64,000 nt of DNA from Tunicatimonas pelagia (GTDB lineage: Bacteria > Bacteroidota > Bacteroidia > Cytophagales > Cyclobacteriaceae). A model generated the notes under the pieces. The model made no database searches. It worked only from the letters and a program-made list of their open reading frames with translations, and had not been told where the DNA came from. How positions within the stretch are numbered: position 1 is the stretch's first letter; the number at the start of each line of letters is the position of its first letter. Shown in pieces: positions 53,821-61,131 of this stretch. The stretch covers positions 2,294,001-2,358,000 of the forward strand of contig NZ_CP120683.1 in NCBI RefSeq assembly GCF_030506325.1. Reading direction: 5' to 3'. The position numbers and the translations under genes are program-made.

Positions 53821-53850
53821 GGCGAAAATAAATATAAAGGGTAAACATTA
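53821..53850 (-). promoter_or_regulatory. Candidate ECF promoter of the sigma-factor gene (diverged copy)
   Basis: Read on the minus strand, TAATGTTTAC (53850-53841) is followed after exactly 15 bp by TCGCC (53825-53821). It matches the four plus-strand copies in the first box and in spacing, but the second box keeps only the CG core. The ATG lies 7 bp beyond, so any transcript from here would be leaderless or nearly so. Confidence 0.5.
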
Positions 53851-54111
53851 GTTTAAGTAGAGTTAAGTGCAGCCAAAGTAATAAACTACCGCTAAAGTAA
53901 AAAGCACGGCAGTAAACGTTAATCAAAATACTTTCCCGGATACCGGGCAATGTAATCCGTTTTTGCAAAACACACAAATTTTGTACATCTCAGTACGCCA
54001 GACGTATAAATATGCACAAGAAAGTGCTTTTTAACTACTCTGCGAACCTCACCTATACTGCGACGACCTTGCTAAAAAAGGAGAATAGAATTTTTCTAAA
54101 ATTATTCCGGT

Positions 54112-54142
54112 AAAATGTTTACCAAACCGAAAGTTCACCGAC
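54112..54142 (+). promoter_or_regulatory. AAAATGTTTAC-N15-CCGAC motif, copy 1
   Basis: AAAATGTTTAC is followed after 15 unconserved bases by CCGAC. ATTCC lies just upstream of the first box, as in the other copies. Spacing and CG-containing second box resemble ECF sigma-factor promoters. There is no convincing gene directly downstream; it could drive a long leader or a small RNA. Confidence 0.6.
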
Positions 54143-54313
54143 TTTACTAAATGGGTCTGAGTGAAATTGTGTCACTATCACTTCTCAATATTCCACTCTC
54201 ACCCTTTTGAAGGGGGTGTAAGCCCTCAAAACTCGCCAATACAACTAAGGCAAGTTCTGTCCGTCTCAATCAGTCTCACTACTTGCTTGCAAAAAACTAA
54301 AATTTACTCCACA

Positions 54314-54344
54314 AAAATGTTTACCCAACACCCCAAGTGCCGAC
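54314..54344 (+). promoter_or_regulatory. AAAATGTTTAC-N15-CCGAC motif, copy 2
   Basis: Same two boxes with a different 15-bp spacer (CCAACACCCCAAGTG). CTCC precedes the first box. Lies between the sigma-factor gene and the first small peptide gene, pointing toward the latter. Confidence 0.6.
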
Positions 54345-54406
54345 ATATTGATGTAAATGCGAAAGCGGTAACAACGGAAGATAAAAAAATGAAAAAATAA
54401 TTCCTC

Positions 54407-54437
54407 AAAATGTTTACCGCAGCTACCACTCTCCGAC
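54407..54437 (+). promoter_or_regulatory. AAAATGTTTAC-N15-CCGAC motif, copy 3 (likely promoter of the small peptide gene)
   Basis: Same boxes with spacer CGCAGCTACCACTCT, preceded by ATTCC. It is the copy closest to the first small peptide gene, giving a leader of about 180 nt that contains a strong hairpin. Confidence 0.62.
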
Positions 54438-54508
54438 ATACAGTCAAAAGCAACTAACAATGAGCTATTCAAAATAAATCTGGAGAAACTTTAAGCAGAC
54501 GTCTTTTC

Positions 54509-54555
54509 AGAAGCACCGAAGATACGGGTGATAGGGATACCCCTTCTGTGCTTCT
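54509..54555 (+). promoter_or_regulatory. Leader hairpin ahead of the first small peptide gene
   Basis: AGAAGCAC pairs with GTGCTTCT (8 bp), then GAAG with CTTC and GGGT with ACCC across small bulges, around a 9-nt loop. It lies in the presumed leader between the sigma-like motif and the GTG start. A poly-T run (about 54591-54598) follows 36 nt later without a strong stem. Function may be message stability or attenuation; the second peptide gene lacks an equivalent. Confidence 0.5.
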
Positions 54556-54623
54556 ATCCCGAGAAAATAGCCTAACGGCTTACCAGTCATTTTTTTTCAA
54601 GTGATGTAAAAACCAATTGTATC

Positions 54624-54800
54624 GTGAAAAATCTATTAAAACTAGTATTAGGAATCTGTGTAGCACTATCCCTAGTACACTGTACCTCTGACGCCGACCA
54701 AGAAATCTTCGATGAAACTCGCGTAGCTATCGAAGAAGATGCTAAAACACTCGGGGGGGGAGAAGGAGAGCACGACTATTGTCGTGGCGGTTGCGAATAA
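54624..54800 (+). CDS. Small exported Cys-containing peptide, copy 1
   Basis: A 58-residue product starting GTG. The N-terminus 'MKNLLKLVLGICVALSLVHC' is a signal peptide with a lipobox-like Cys20 (the -1 residue His is unusual). The mature part shares 'EIFDETRVAIEE' and 'AKTLGGGE' with the next gene, and ends 'HDYCRGGCE' with two Cys. A run of eight G (54753-54760) encodes the Gly stretch and is prone to slippage. Followed by a strong intrinsic terminator. Transcription probably starts from the sigma-linked motif upstream. Peptide signal, toxin or small lipoprotein are all possible; no family recognised. Confidence 0.75.
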   Translation: MKNLLKLVLGICVALSLVHCTSDADQEIFDETRVAIEEDAKTLGGGEGEHDYCRGGCE

Positions 54801-54809
54801 TCAGGTACT

Positions 54810-54842
54810 CAGTAGTGTTTAAAAAAACACTACTGTTTTATC
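54810..54842 (+). terminator. Rho-independent terminator after the first small peptide gene
   Basis: CAGTAGTGTTT (54810-54820) pairs perfectly with AAACACTACTG (54825-54835) around an AAAA loop and is followed by TTTTAT. It lies 9 bp after the stop codon. The 11-bp stem and U-tract are classical, and the placement confirms that the short upstream gene is a real transcription unit. Confidence 0.9.
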
Positions 54843-55054
54843 AATACCGTATAGCAAGCTATCTTACAGTTACCATACTGCTATTCATCTTCTTAACTTT
54901 CAATACTGATCAAAAATAATTATCATTGTGTATGATCGTATTCTACGTAACCAAATATAGAAACGCAACTAAAGACGCATTCACCCCAAGAACCTGATGC
55001 AATAAACTTAATCTCAATACGCAAATTTTTTATAATCCTTTAACCTTAATTTCT

Positions 55055-55231
55055 ATGAAAACCCTACTAAAAGTAGTGGTCAGTGCAGGTTTTGTTTTAT
55101 CGTTTATATGCTGCACCTCCGAAGTCGATGAAGCAATCTTCGATGAAACTCGCGTAGCCATCGAGGAGGAAGCCAAGACCTTAGGCGGTGGAGAAGAAGA
55201 GCACGATCCCTGTCGTAAGGATTGTGAGTAG
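55055..55231 (+). CDS. Small exported Cys-containing peptide, copy 2
   Basis: A 58-residue paralogue of the preceding peptide, the same length to the residue. The signal segment is 'MKTLLKVVVSAGFVLSFICC'; the mature part has 'AIFDETRVAIEEEAKTLGGG' and ends 'HDPCRKDCE'. A 24-nt stretch around ATCTTCGATGAAACTCGCG is identical in both genes, and elsewhere the third codon positions differ, so the protein sequence is under selection. The Gly run here is encoded by mixed codons with no G tract. No copy of the sigma-linked motif was found directly upstream. It lies 111 bp ahead of the TPR kinase gene. Confidence 0.75.
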   Translation: MKTLLKVVVSAGFVLSFICCTSEVDEAIFDETRVAIEEEAKTLGGGEEEHDPCRKDCE

Positions 55232-55342
55232 ATCAATGTTTCACCAATGGCTCTCTCATCCGGAGGGGAGAACTTAAATACATCGTAGTAGGTTCTCTAG
55301 TCTCTGTAGGAATTCCTATATTTAGCTCTAGGCTAACCTACT

Positions 55343-57211
55343 ATGATGTATTTACTTCTACTTTTCTTTTCCTTTACTGTTTCCACCCCTCTTGAGGATG
55401 AAAATACTAAAAATAATACTTTAAGAGCACAGGCTGATTCTTTATATACGGTAGCTGAAAATTACTACGATCAAGGGCAAACGACTCAATCAATCACGAC
55501 TCTTCAAAATGCTTTACCTATATACGAGAATCTAGGCGATTCTACTCGAAAATCAGATGTATTTAATAATATTGGGTTTTTCTATACTACTCTAGGAGAA
55601 CTAGATCAAGGTATAAGTTATTTTAAACAGGCACTTCGTACTGATAAATTTCAGCAGGACACTTCCCGGATGATTGGCCGGATAAAAAATATTGGGATTG
55701 CTTACCAAAACAAAGGGTTTTATCAAACCGCACTCAGTCATTATTTAGAAGCCTTACAATTCGCTCAAGAAGCTGATCGAGGAAAAAGTATTGCTTCTAT
55801 TAGTAATTCTATCGCCTTACTACTTCAAGAACAGGATCAAATTGATAAAAGCCTGTTCTATCATAAAATGGCACTTCAGCAGTGGAAATCACTTCAAATG
55901 AAAGATAAAGTAGCCTATTCGTATAACAACATCGGAGTACTGTACGATGATACGAATCAGTACGATTCGGCTCTGCATTATTACTTTCGAGCACTAGAGC
56001 AAAAGCAGCAAACTGGAAGCAAAAGCTCGCAGGCGATTACACTCTATAATATCGGAAATGTGTACCTTCAATTGGATAGTCTGGAAAAAGCACAGAACTA
56101 TCTACTTCAGGCGTTACCTATTCAACGGGCGGTGGGTAACAAGGAAAAATTAACGGCTATTTACAACAGCATTGCCGAATGGTATCTAGCTAAACAAAAT
56201 CTACTACAAGCTATAGCGTACATGGATAGTGCCCGGCAGCTTATTCAACAAACCGATATCCGTACCGATAAACTGGAGAACTGGAAGTTACGAATAGACG
56301 TGCTGGAGCAGCAGCAGCAGTTTGGGGAGGCCAATACCTTACTGCATCAGTGGGCTGCCCTGCGGGATAGTTTGTTCAACGAAGAAAAAGTGGCGGTGGT
56401 AAAAACCCAATCGGAATTTGAACTTAACCAGGCTAATCAGGAGAAAGAACTGGCTCGGCAGGAAGCTACGTTGGCGCAAACCGAACGGGAGCAGCAACGG
56501 TTGATTACTATTTTTCTGGGGCTGGTAACCACTCTATTATTTGTAATTGGGGTCGTTATCTGGAATAACCGCCGTAAGATTCGCCAGAAGAACGCGCAGC
56601 TCCAGCAGAAAAACCAGTTGATTGAGCTTCAGAAGTCAGATATTCGGCACCGCACCCAAAACGTGCTGGAGCGGGTGGTGTACGTACTGCAACTGGTTTC
56701 GCAGGAGGTTGACGACGAAGAGCAAAAGTTCCAGATCAAGCGGGGCGAGAATATGATCTTTGCCTTGTCTAATCTGGAAGAAACGTTGTACGAATTAGAG
56801 GATGAAGAGCAAGTACCGGTGGCCTTCTTTTTCAACAAGCTACTAAACGAACTACTGAAATCACACACGCTTAAGGCAAAATTCAATCTAGATATTGGCT
56901 CATCACTCGTATTACCTATCGATGTAGTTATTCCCCTAGCACTCATTACAGCTGAACTGGTAACTAACGCCATTAAACACGCTTTTGCCGAAATGGCTGA
57001 TCCCACACTGTGGATAACAATACGCCACCAAGGCAGTCAATTACACCTGTTGGTTCGGGATAACGGGGCAGGGTTTAGCGAAGCCGTTATTGCTAAGGGG
57101 TTCGGACAACGGCTTATCCGAAAGCTAGTAAAGCATTTAGATGGCATGATGGATTATACCACCCAGCAGGGAACCGAATTTAGTCTTATATTTCCGATAA
57201 AATCTACCTAA
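55343..57211 (+). CDS. TPR-domain sensor histidine kinase (HisKA_2 type)
   Basis: A 622-residue membrane kinase. A signal peptide is followed by about seven TPR repeats (30-340; for example 'VFNNIGFFYTTLGELDQGIS', 'AYSYNNIGVLYDDTNQYDSA', 'TLYNIGNVYLQLDSLEKAQN') in the periplasm. After a coiled coil comes a single membrane helix ('LITIFLGLVTTLLFVIGVVI') and a cytoplasmic HisKA_2 domain with phospho-His in 'KSDIRHRTQNVLERV' (His436), then HATPase ('LITAELVTNAIKHAF', 'VRDNGAGFSE'). The next gene, 7 bp on, is its LytTR regulator. Periplasmic TPRs suit peptide or protein binding, so the tandem small peptides next door are attractive ligands, but untested. Confidence 0.9.
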   Translation: MMYLLLLFFSFTVSTPLEDENTKNNTLRAQADSLYTVAENYYDQGQTTQSITTLQNALPIYENLGDSTRKSDVFNNIGFFYTTLGELDQGISYFKQALRTDKFQQDTSRMIGRIKNIGIAYQNKGFYQTALSHYLEALQFAQEADRGKSIASISNSIALLLQEQDQIDKSLFYHKMALQQWKSLQMKDKVAYSYNNIGVLYDDTNQYDSALHYYFRALEQKQQTGSKSSQAITLYNIGNVYLQLDSLEKAQNYLLQALPIQRAVGNKEKLTAIYNSIAEWYLAKQNLLQAIAYMDSARQLIQQTDIRTDKLENWKLRIDVLEQQQQFGEANTLLHQWAALRDSLFNEEKVAVVKTQSEFELNQANQEKELARQEATLAQTEREQQRLITIFLGLVTTLLFVIGVVIWNNRRKIRQKNAQLQQKNQLIELQKSDIRHRTQNVLERVVYVLQLVSQEVDDEEQKFQIKRGENMIFALSNLEETLYELEDEEQVPVAFFFNKLLNELLKSHTLKAKFNLDIGSSLVLPIDVVIPLALITAELVTNAIKHAFAEMADPTLWITIRHQGSQLHLLVRDNGAGFSEAVIAKGFGQRLIRKLVKHLDGMMDYTTQQGTEFSLIFPIKST

Positions 57212-57218
57212 ACTACTT

Positions 57219-57983
57219 ATGAAGTTACTCCTCGTTGAAGATGACCCCATGATTGCCGATCAGATTTATGAAGATGTAACCTCATTCTATCCCGAACGCC
57301 TTACTATTATAGGCCCCTACAATAACTTTGATAGCGCGGTGGCCGGATTGGTAAAAGAAAAGCCCTCGTTGGCGGTGCTGGATATTCACTTAAAGCGAGA
57401 GCGAGAAGCGGGCATTCGCCTAGCCGAAGCTATAAATCAGGTACTGCCCATCCCCTTTATTTTTCTGACTGGGCTACCCGATAGGAAAGGTTTTGAGAAA
57501 GCTAAGCATACCCTTCCGGTCGCTTTCCTTAAGAAACCCTACGAAAAAGACGGGCTGAAACGCGCCCTAGACTTAACAATGATGCATGTTGAGCGAAACA
57601 AAGTGGCGACGCAACAAACCATTCCTGCGGTTATAAAGCCACTAGGGGAAGATGGTGTTTGGGTTACCACCTCCCGTAATGAACAAGAACTGCTCAAGCT
57701 TAATGAGATTATATTTCTAAAAGTGGACGACCACTACATTGATGCCCATAAAGTGCAGGGAGGAACACCCACCATGTTTAAGTCTTCCCTACGTGACTTT
57801 TACGAAGACTACCTGAGTGCGTTCAGCAACTTTTTTCACCTCGATCGCTCGCACGTAATCAATCTGAAATATGTAACCAGAATCAAGGATAACCACGTTT
57901 ACCTATCAGAAGAAGATAAATTTTCTATTCCTAAAAACCGACGCATTGATCTCTACAAGCGTTTGGGGGTTTACCCAACCTGA
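57219..57983 (+). CDS. LytTR-family response regulator
   Basis: A 254-residue regulator. The receiver domain starts 'MKLLLVEDDPMIADQIYEDV' and has the phospho-Asp in 'LAVLDIHLKRE' (Asp55) and the conserved Lys in 'VAFLKKPYEKD'. The C-terminal LytTR DNA-binding domain includes 'NEIIFLKVDDHYIDAHKV', 'FFHLDRSHVINLKYVTRIKD' and 'KFSIPKNRRIDLYKRL'. It is transcribed with the TPR kinase and presumably controls neighbouring or surface-related genes; no LytTR direct-repeat site was recognised. Confidence 0.94.
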   Translation: MKLLLVEDDPMIADQIYEDVTSFYPERLTIIGPYNNFDSAVAGLVKEKPSLAVLDIHLKREREAGIRLAEAINQVLPIPFIFLTGLPDRKGFEKAKHTLPVAFLKKPYEKDGLKRALDLTMMHVERNKVATQQTIPAVIKPLGEDGVWVTTSRNEQELLKLNEIIFLKVDDHYIDAHKVQGGTPTMFKSSLRDFYEDYLSAFSNFFHLDRSHVINLKYVTRIKDNHVYLSEEDKFSIPKNRRIDLYKRLGVYPT

Positions 57984-58247
57984 TACGTAACCGCCCTCAA
58001 TTTTCACCTTTACGAATATAATCGGGGGTTCTGCGAACTAATCCCTGCCCTACACGAAATAAAGTTCGTGCCTACTTTGGCGTGCCCTATTTTTAGCGAA
58101 TTGGCTCCGGTAATATCGGCCACCCGACTGACACAAGGAACTAAACAAAAAAAATTTAAAAATCTTCCAAAAAATGTTTACTCACCAGGCCTTGATGCGA
58201 CTTCCTAGTGAAAATCAATTTAAAAACATTCACTTACCATTTTACCT
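57984..58247. other. Gene-free gap ahead of the small membrane peptide
   Basis: This 264-bp gap between the LytTR gene and the tiny membrane-peptide gene holds copy 4 of the sigma-linked motif near its right end and AT-rich DNA upstream of it. No open frame of note. Confidence 0.5.
58171..58201 (+). promoter_or_regulatory. AAAATGTTTAC-N15-GCGAC motif, copy 4
   Basis: AAAATGTTTAC, 15 bp (TCACCAGGCCTTGAT), then GCGAC. CTTCC lies upstream of the first box. It is 3.7 kb from the other copies and 46 bp ahead of the small membrane-peptide gene, a normal promoter distance. It probably drives that gene and the outer-membrane genes behind it. Confidence 0.62.
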
Positions 58248-58319
58248 ATGAAGTCAATACTTACCATCGTCTTGGTGCTGCTCGTAGTCTTTTATGCTTT
58301 CCTTGAAGGGTTATTGTAG
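58248..58319 (+). CDS. 23-residue membrane peptide
   Basis: A very short frame beginning 'MKSILTIVLVLLVVFYAF' and ending 'LEGLL', almost entirely one hydrophobic helix with a single N-terminal Lys. It lies 46 bp after sigma-linked motif copy 4 and 42 bp ahead of the barrel gene. Tiny one-helix membrane proteins are easily missed; it could also be chance or a leader peptide. Evidence is position, start codon and the hydrophobic composition only. Confidence 0.4.
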   Translation: MKSILTIVLVLLVVFYAFLEGLL

Positions 58320-58361
58320 ACTATTATTAACTAAAAATACTAAACCAAAATTATCTTAATT

Positions 58362-58901
58362 ATGAAAACGCTTATTACCTCTTTTGTTGTAGTCTTCATC
58401 TTAGCGGCTTTGCCCAGCTTTGGTCAGTCAGCATATCAGTCCGGCAACTTTATCATTAACGGTGGCATTGGTCTTGGCTCCAGTATCTACGGCACTGTTT
58501 CTCTCAATGGTAGCGCTGAATATTTTATTAACGACGAAGTTTCTATTGGTGGTGGCATAGGATACTCTGGCTACAGTCGCGGGCGTTACTTTGGCGATCC
58601 GCTGCGGGTCAGTGTGATTTACGTAGGCCCCCGGGGCTCATTTCACCTTTCCAATACACTCGGAATAGACAATAGTGCACTAGATGTATACGCTGGGGTT
58701 TTTGTCGGCTACGGTATTGTTTCTGTATCGTACCGAAACGAAAGAGTGTGGGGAGCAAACCCTTACTACAATGGCTATTCCAACTTTAATTATGACATCT
58801 TCGGAGGTGCCCGATATTTGTTTAACGAGAATCTGGCCGCCTACGGCGAGCTTGGATTCGGAATATCGGTACTACAGCTAGGAATTACTTTTAGTCTCTA
58901 A
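58362..58901 (+). CDS. Outer-membrane beta-barrel protein
   Basis: A 179-residue exported protein with signal peptide 'MKTLITSFVVVFILAALPSF' and body of alternating strands with Gly/aromatic pattern ('FIINGGIGLGSSIYGTVSLN', 'VSIGGGIGYSGYSRGRYFGD', 'DIFGGARYLFNENLAAYGEL') ending 'LGITFSL', with the aromatic/hydrophobic C-terminal strand expected for barrel insertion. Small porin-like barrels of this size (OMP_b-brl) are usual in Bacteroidota. It overlaps in operon order with the OmpA-barrel gene 7 bp downstream. Function unknown. Confidence 0.8.
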   Translation: MKTLITSFVVVFILAALPSFGQSAYQSGNFIINGGIGLGSSIYGTVSLNGSAEYFINDEVSIGGGIGYSGYSRGRYFGDPLRVSVIYVGPRGSFHLSNTLGIDNSALDVYAGVFVGYGIVSVSYRNERVWGANPYYNGYSNFNYDIFGGARYLFNENLAAYGELGFGISVLQLGITFSL

Positions 58902-58908
58902 TCTGAAA

Positions 58909-60108
58909 GTGCGTAAAGTCATGAATGACCTAGCCTACAGTATACTATTCTTTTGGGTGTTGGCCGTAATTCCCGCTTACAGTCAAAGTCCCGAAAGCGA
59001 TGTGCAGGAAATTCTTCAAAGGTTAGATGCGGGCGAGCCTGTAGAGAATATGGTGATGAATTTAGGAGATATTAACTTCCGGTTTGGTACCGCCGATCTG
59101 GAGCCGCAGGCAACTACCTATTTAAACCAAGTGGTAAATCTGATGCAAAAGGCTTCCAATATAGAACTCTACATTCAGGGTTTTGCCGATAATGTTGGAA
59201 GCTCAGACTTTAACAAGAGATTATCTACGAATCGCGCTCAAAACGTGCTGATTTATCTTGAGAAAAAAGGAGTTGAGTCGGATAGATTGATTAGTGAGGG
59301 GTTTGGTAGTGGTAAACCCGTTGCTGATAATACTACCTCCGAAGGAAGAGCCCAGAACCGAAGGGTAGAAATGGAGGTAATTAAACCCGAAGCCGTTGAA
59401 ACTATTCAGGATATTATTGTGCTAACCAGCCGCCAACGAATTGGCTCAGTAGTTATTGACTACAACGAGGAGCAGGTACGCTACCAGCAGTTTACCAGTA
59501 ACGATACAATGGTTGTGCAAACTGAAGAGGTAGATACCATTTACTTCTCGGACGGTACTGTGAAAGCTTTTCCCAGGCCAGTGAAAGAGAAGTTTGATTT
59601 TGCTCAGTGGTGGGGTGATAACGTGCCGATCTTCAAAACATCTGAGTCCTTTCACCGAGGCAATTTTATAGTCGGCTTAGGCATTGGGTTAGATAATGTA
59701 GACATCGGCTACGGTGATAGCGAACACCCGATTGTTATTCCCCCGGTCATGCTCATTGTTGAGCTACCGATTGGGTACAACGTGGGGCTGGGAATGACAG
59801 CTGGGGCTATGCACTGGGGCGTACCCGAAGTAGACGACATTCTATACGAATACTACGCCGTGAGTGCCCGGCTGGCCTATCACTTCAATCTGGGACGAAA
59901 GGTAGACCTCTACATCGGAGGAGCAATCACTGGGCGACAGATTACAAAAACAGAGGGCGATGAGCGTAACAGTAAACAAGAAATTGATCCTGGGTTACTC
60001 TTGGGCATTCGCTATTACATTAACAATACCTTCGGAGTCTTTGGTGAAATTGGCGACGAGAGCGTGGCCTACCCTAAAGTTGGCCTAGCCATCAAATTTG
60101 GAAATTAA
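58909..60108 (+). CDS. OmpA-domain / outer-membrane beta-barrel protein
   Basis: A 399-residue exported protein from GTG (ATG 58921 possible). After the signal peptide ('ILFFWVLAVIPAYSQ') comes an OmpA peptidoglycan-binding domain ('INFRFGTADLEPQATTYLNQ', 'YIQGFADNVGSSDFNKRLST', 'SEGRAQNRRVEMEVI'), with the conserved Asp and Arg that bind diaminopimelate. A linker leads to a C-terminal beta-barrel ('FIVGLGIGLDNVDIGYGD', 'YNVGLGMTAGAMHWGVPE', 'LGIRYYINNTFGVFGEIG'). OmpA domains usually sit after the barrel, so this reversed order is notable. It probably tethers the outer membrane to the wall. Confidence 0.82.
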   Translation: MRKVMNDLAYSILFFWVLAVIPAYSQSPESDVQEILQRLDAGEPVENMVMNLGDINFRFGTADLEPQATTYLNQVVNLMQKASNIELYIQGFADNVGSSDFNKRLSTNRAQNVLIYLEKKGVESDRLISEGFGSGKPVADNTTSEGRAQNRRVEMEVIKPEAVETIQDIIVLTSRQRIGSVVIDYNEEQVRYQQFTSNDTMVVQTEEVDTIYFSDGTVKAFPRPVKEKFDFAQWWGDNVPIFKTSESFHRGNFIVGLGIGLDNVDIGYGDSEHPIVIPPVMLIVELPIGYNVGLGMTAGAMHWGVPEVDDILYEYYAVSARLAYHFNLGRKVDLYIGGAITGRQITKTEGDERNSKQEIDPGLLLGIRYYINNTFGVFGEIGDESVAYPKVGLAIKFGN

Positions 60109-60125
60109 ATATAGCTAAACAACCT

Positions 60126-61049
60126 ATGAGAAATCTAATAATTCTGTTAGCCGTAGCCACGGTGTGTGCTTCTTGCTACGAAGATCACTCGGATTTAATT
60201 CCTGATCCCGAAGTCTTACCGGGTGCTATGAACCTTTTAGCTAGTGATGATAAAGCCCTTACAATTGACCTCACGTGGGATGAGGTGCCAGGGGCTGATT
60301 CTTATAAGGTTTTTCGGCGAGACTACTTTGCGGTTGAAGACTCAATGCTAGAAGTTGGGGAATCAGACGTTACATTTTATACCAATTTAGATGTTGAGTC
60401 CAGCACCTCTTATGAGTACTACGTAGCAGCATTCAACGGAGTGCTAGGAATACCTTCAGATACTGTGGTAGGTTCTACCCGACGCATTACTACGGAAGAA
60501 ACTTTCGATGTACTAGCAGAATTTACCGATGGTGAATCGTATGAATCTTCAGGGGCTTACCAGCTAGGAGAAGTTATTCTTACAGTTATCGGTGAACAAG
60601 CGCAGGCATCAGCTGATTTGGTATTTCTGATTGATAATACCGGAAGCATGAGTGATGATATTTATTATATCCAGGTCAATCTCAATGCCATCATTGATGC
60701 ATTACCAACGGGAGTACGGGTAGGAGTAGCCGAATACGGAGATAATAATGTAGATCCTACCAACTGGTACGAATCCACACCGCTCACCAGTGACCTAGCC
60801 TCTATTAAAGATTATATCAACGCCATTCAGGTAAGTAGCGGAGGCGATACACCAGAATCGGTATACGATGGATTGTATCGTACCATCGATGAAATGAACT
60901 GGAGTTCTTCAGTAAAGAAAATGATAATTGTCATTGGGGATGCTCCACCGTTAGAAGGGTTCTATTCCAATTATACGCTCAAAGAAGTAGTAGAAAAAGC
61001 CAATGAGGTTGATATTGTTGCTAACCTATATCCCATTTTAGTCTACTGA
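60126..61049 (+). CDS. Lipoprotein with FnIII and VWA domains
   Basis: A 307-residue lipoprotein with lipobox 'VCASCYED' (Cys17). Residues 30-120 form a fibronectin type III fold ('LTIDLTWDEVPGADSYKVFR', 'SSTSYEYYVAAFNGV'). Residues 155-307 form a von Willebrand factor A domain with MIDAS motif 'LVFLIDNTGSMSDDI', Thr at 'GGDTPESV' and 'MIIVIGDAPPLEG'. The combination suits protein-protein or surface adhesion. It lies 17 bp after the OmpA-barrel gene, so it belongs to the same transcript and should act at the outer membrane. Confidence 0.8.
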   Translation: MRNLIILLAVATVCASCYEDHSDLIPDPEVLPGAMNLLASDDKALTIDLTWDEVPGADSYKVFRRDYFAVEDSMLEVGESDVTFYTNLDVESSTSYEYYVAAFNGVLGIPSDTVVGSTRRITTEETFDVLAEFTDGESYESSGAYQLGEVILTVIGEQAQASADLVFLIDNTGSMSDDIYYIQVNLNAIIDALPTGVRVGVAEYGDNNVDPTNWYESTPLTSDLASIKDYINAIQVSSGGDTPESVYDGLYRTIDEMNWSSSVKKMIIVIGDAPPLEGFYSNYTLKEVVEKANEVDIVANLYPILVY

Positions 61050-61131
61050 AATACGTCCGCTTGCAGTACGTAGCTCAAAATTCATATCAATACCAATCAT
61101 GTACAATATTTTCATTAAAACTTATGTAACC

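Noticed and set aside
54161-54400. 79-residue open frame spanning motif copy 2
   Set aside because: Composition is not protein-like, it crosses the conserved promoter-like boxes and is out of keeping with neighbouring codon use; the DNA is better read as regulatory.
54112-54437. Integron attC or transposon ends as the reading of the AAAATGTTTAC motif
   Set aside because: No integrase or transposase gene nearby, no gene-cassette structure, and no inverted partner; fixed spacing with free spacer fits promoter boxes better. Kept only as an alternative.
54720-54800. Double-glycine leader peptide of a bacteriocin in the small peptide genes
   Set aside because: The Gly run is present but a Sec-type signal peptide precedes it and no C39 peptidase-ABC transporter gene is near; not supported.
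55236-55264. Sixth motif copy before the TPR kinase gene
   Set aside because: The first box has an inserted base (GTTTCAC) and the second reads CCGGA; mentioned as weak but not counted.
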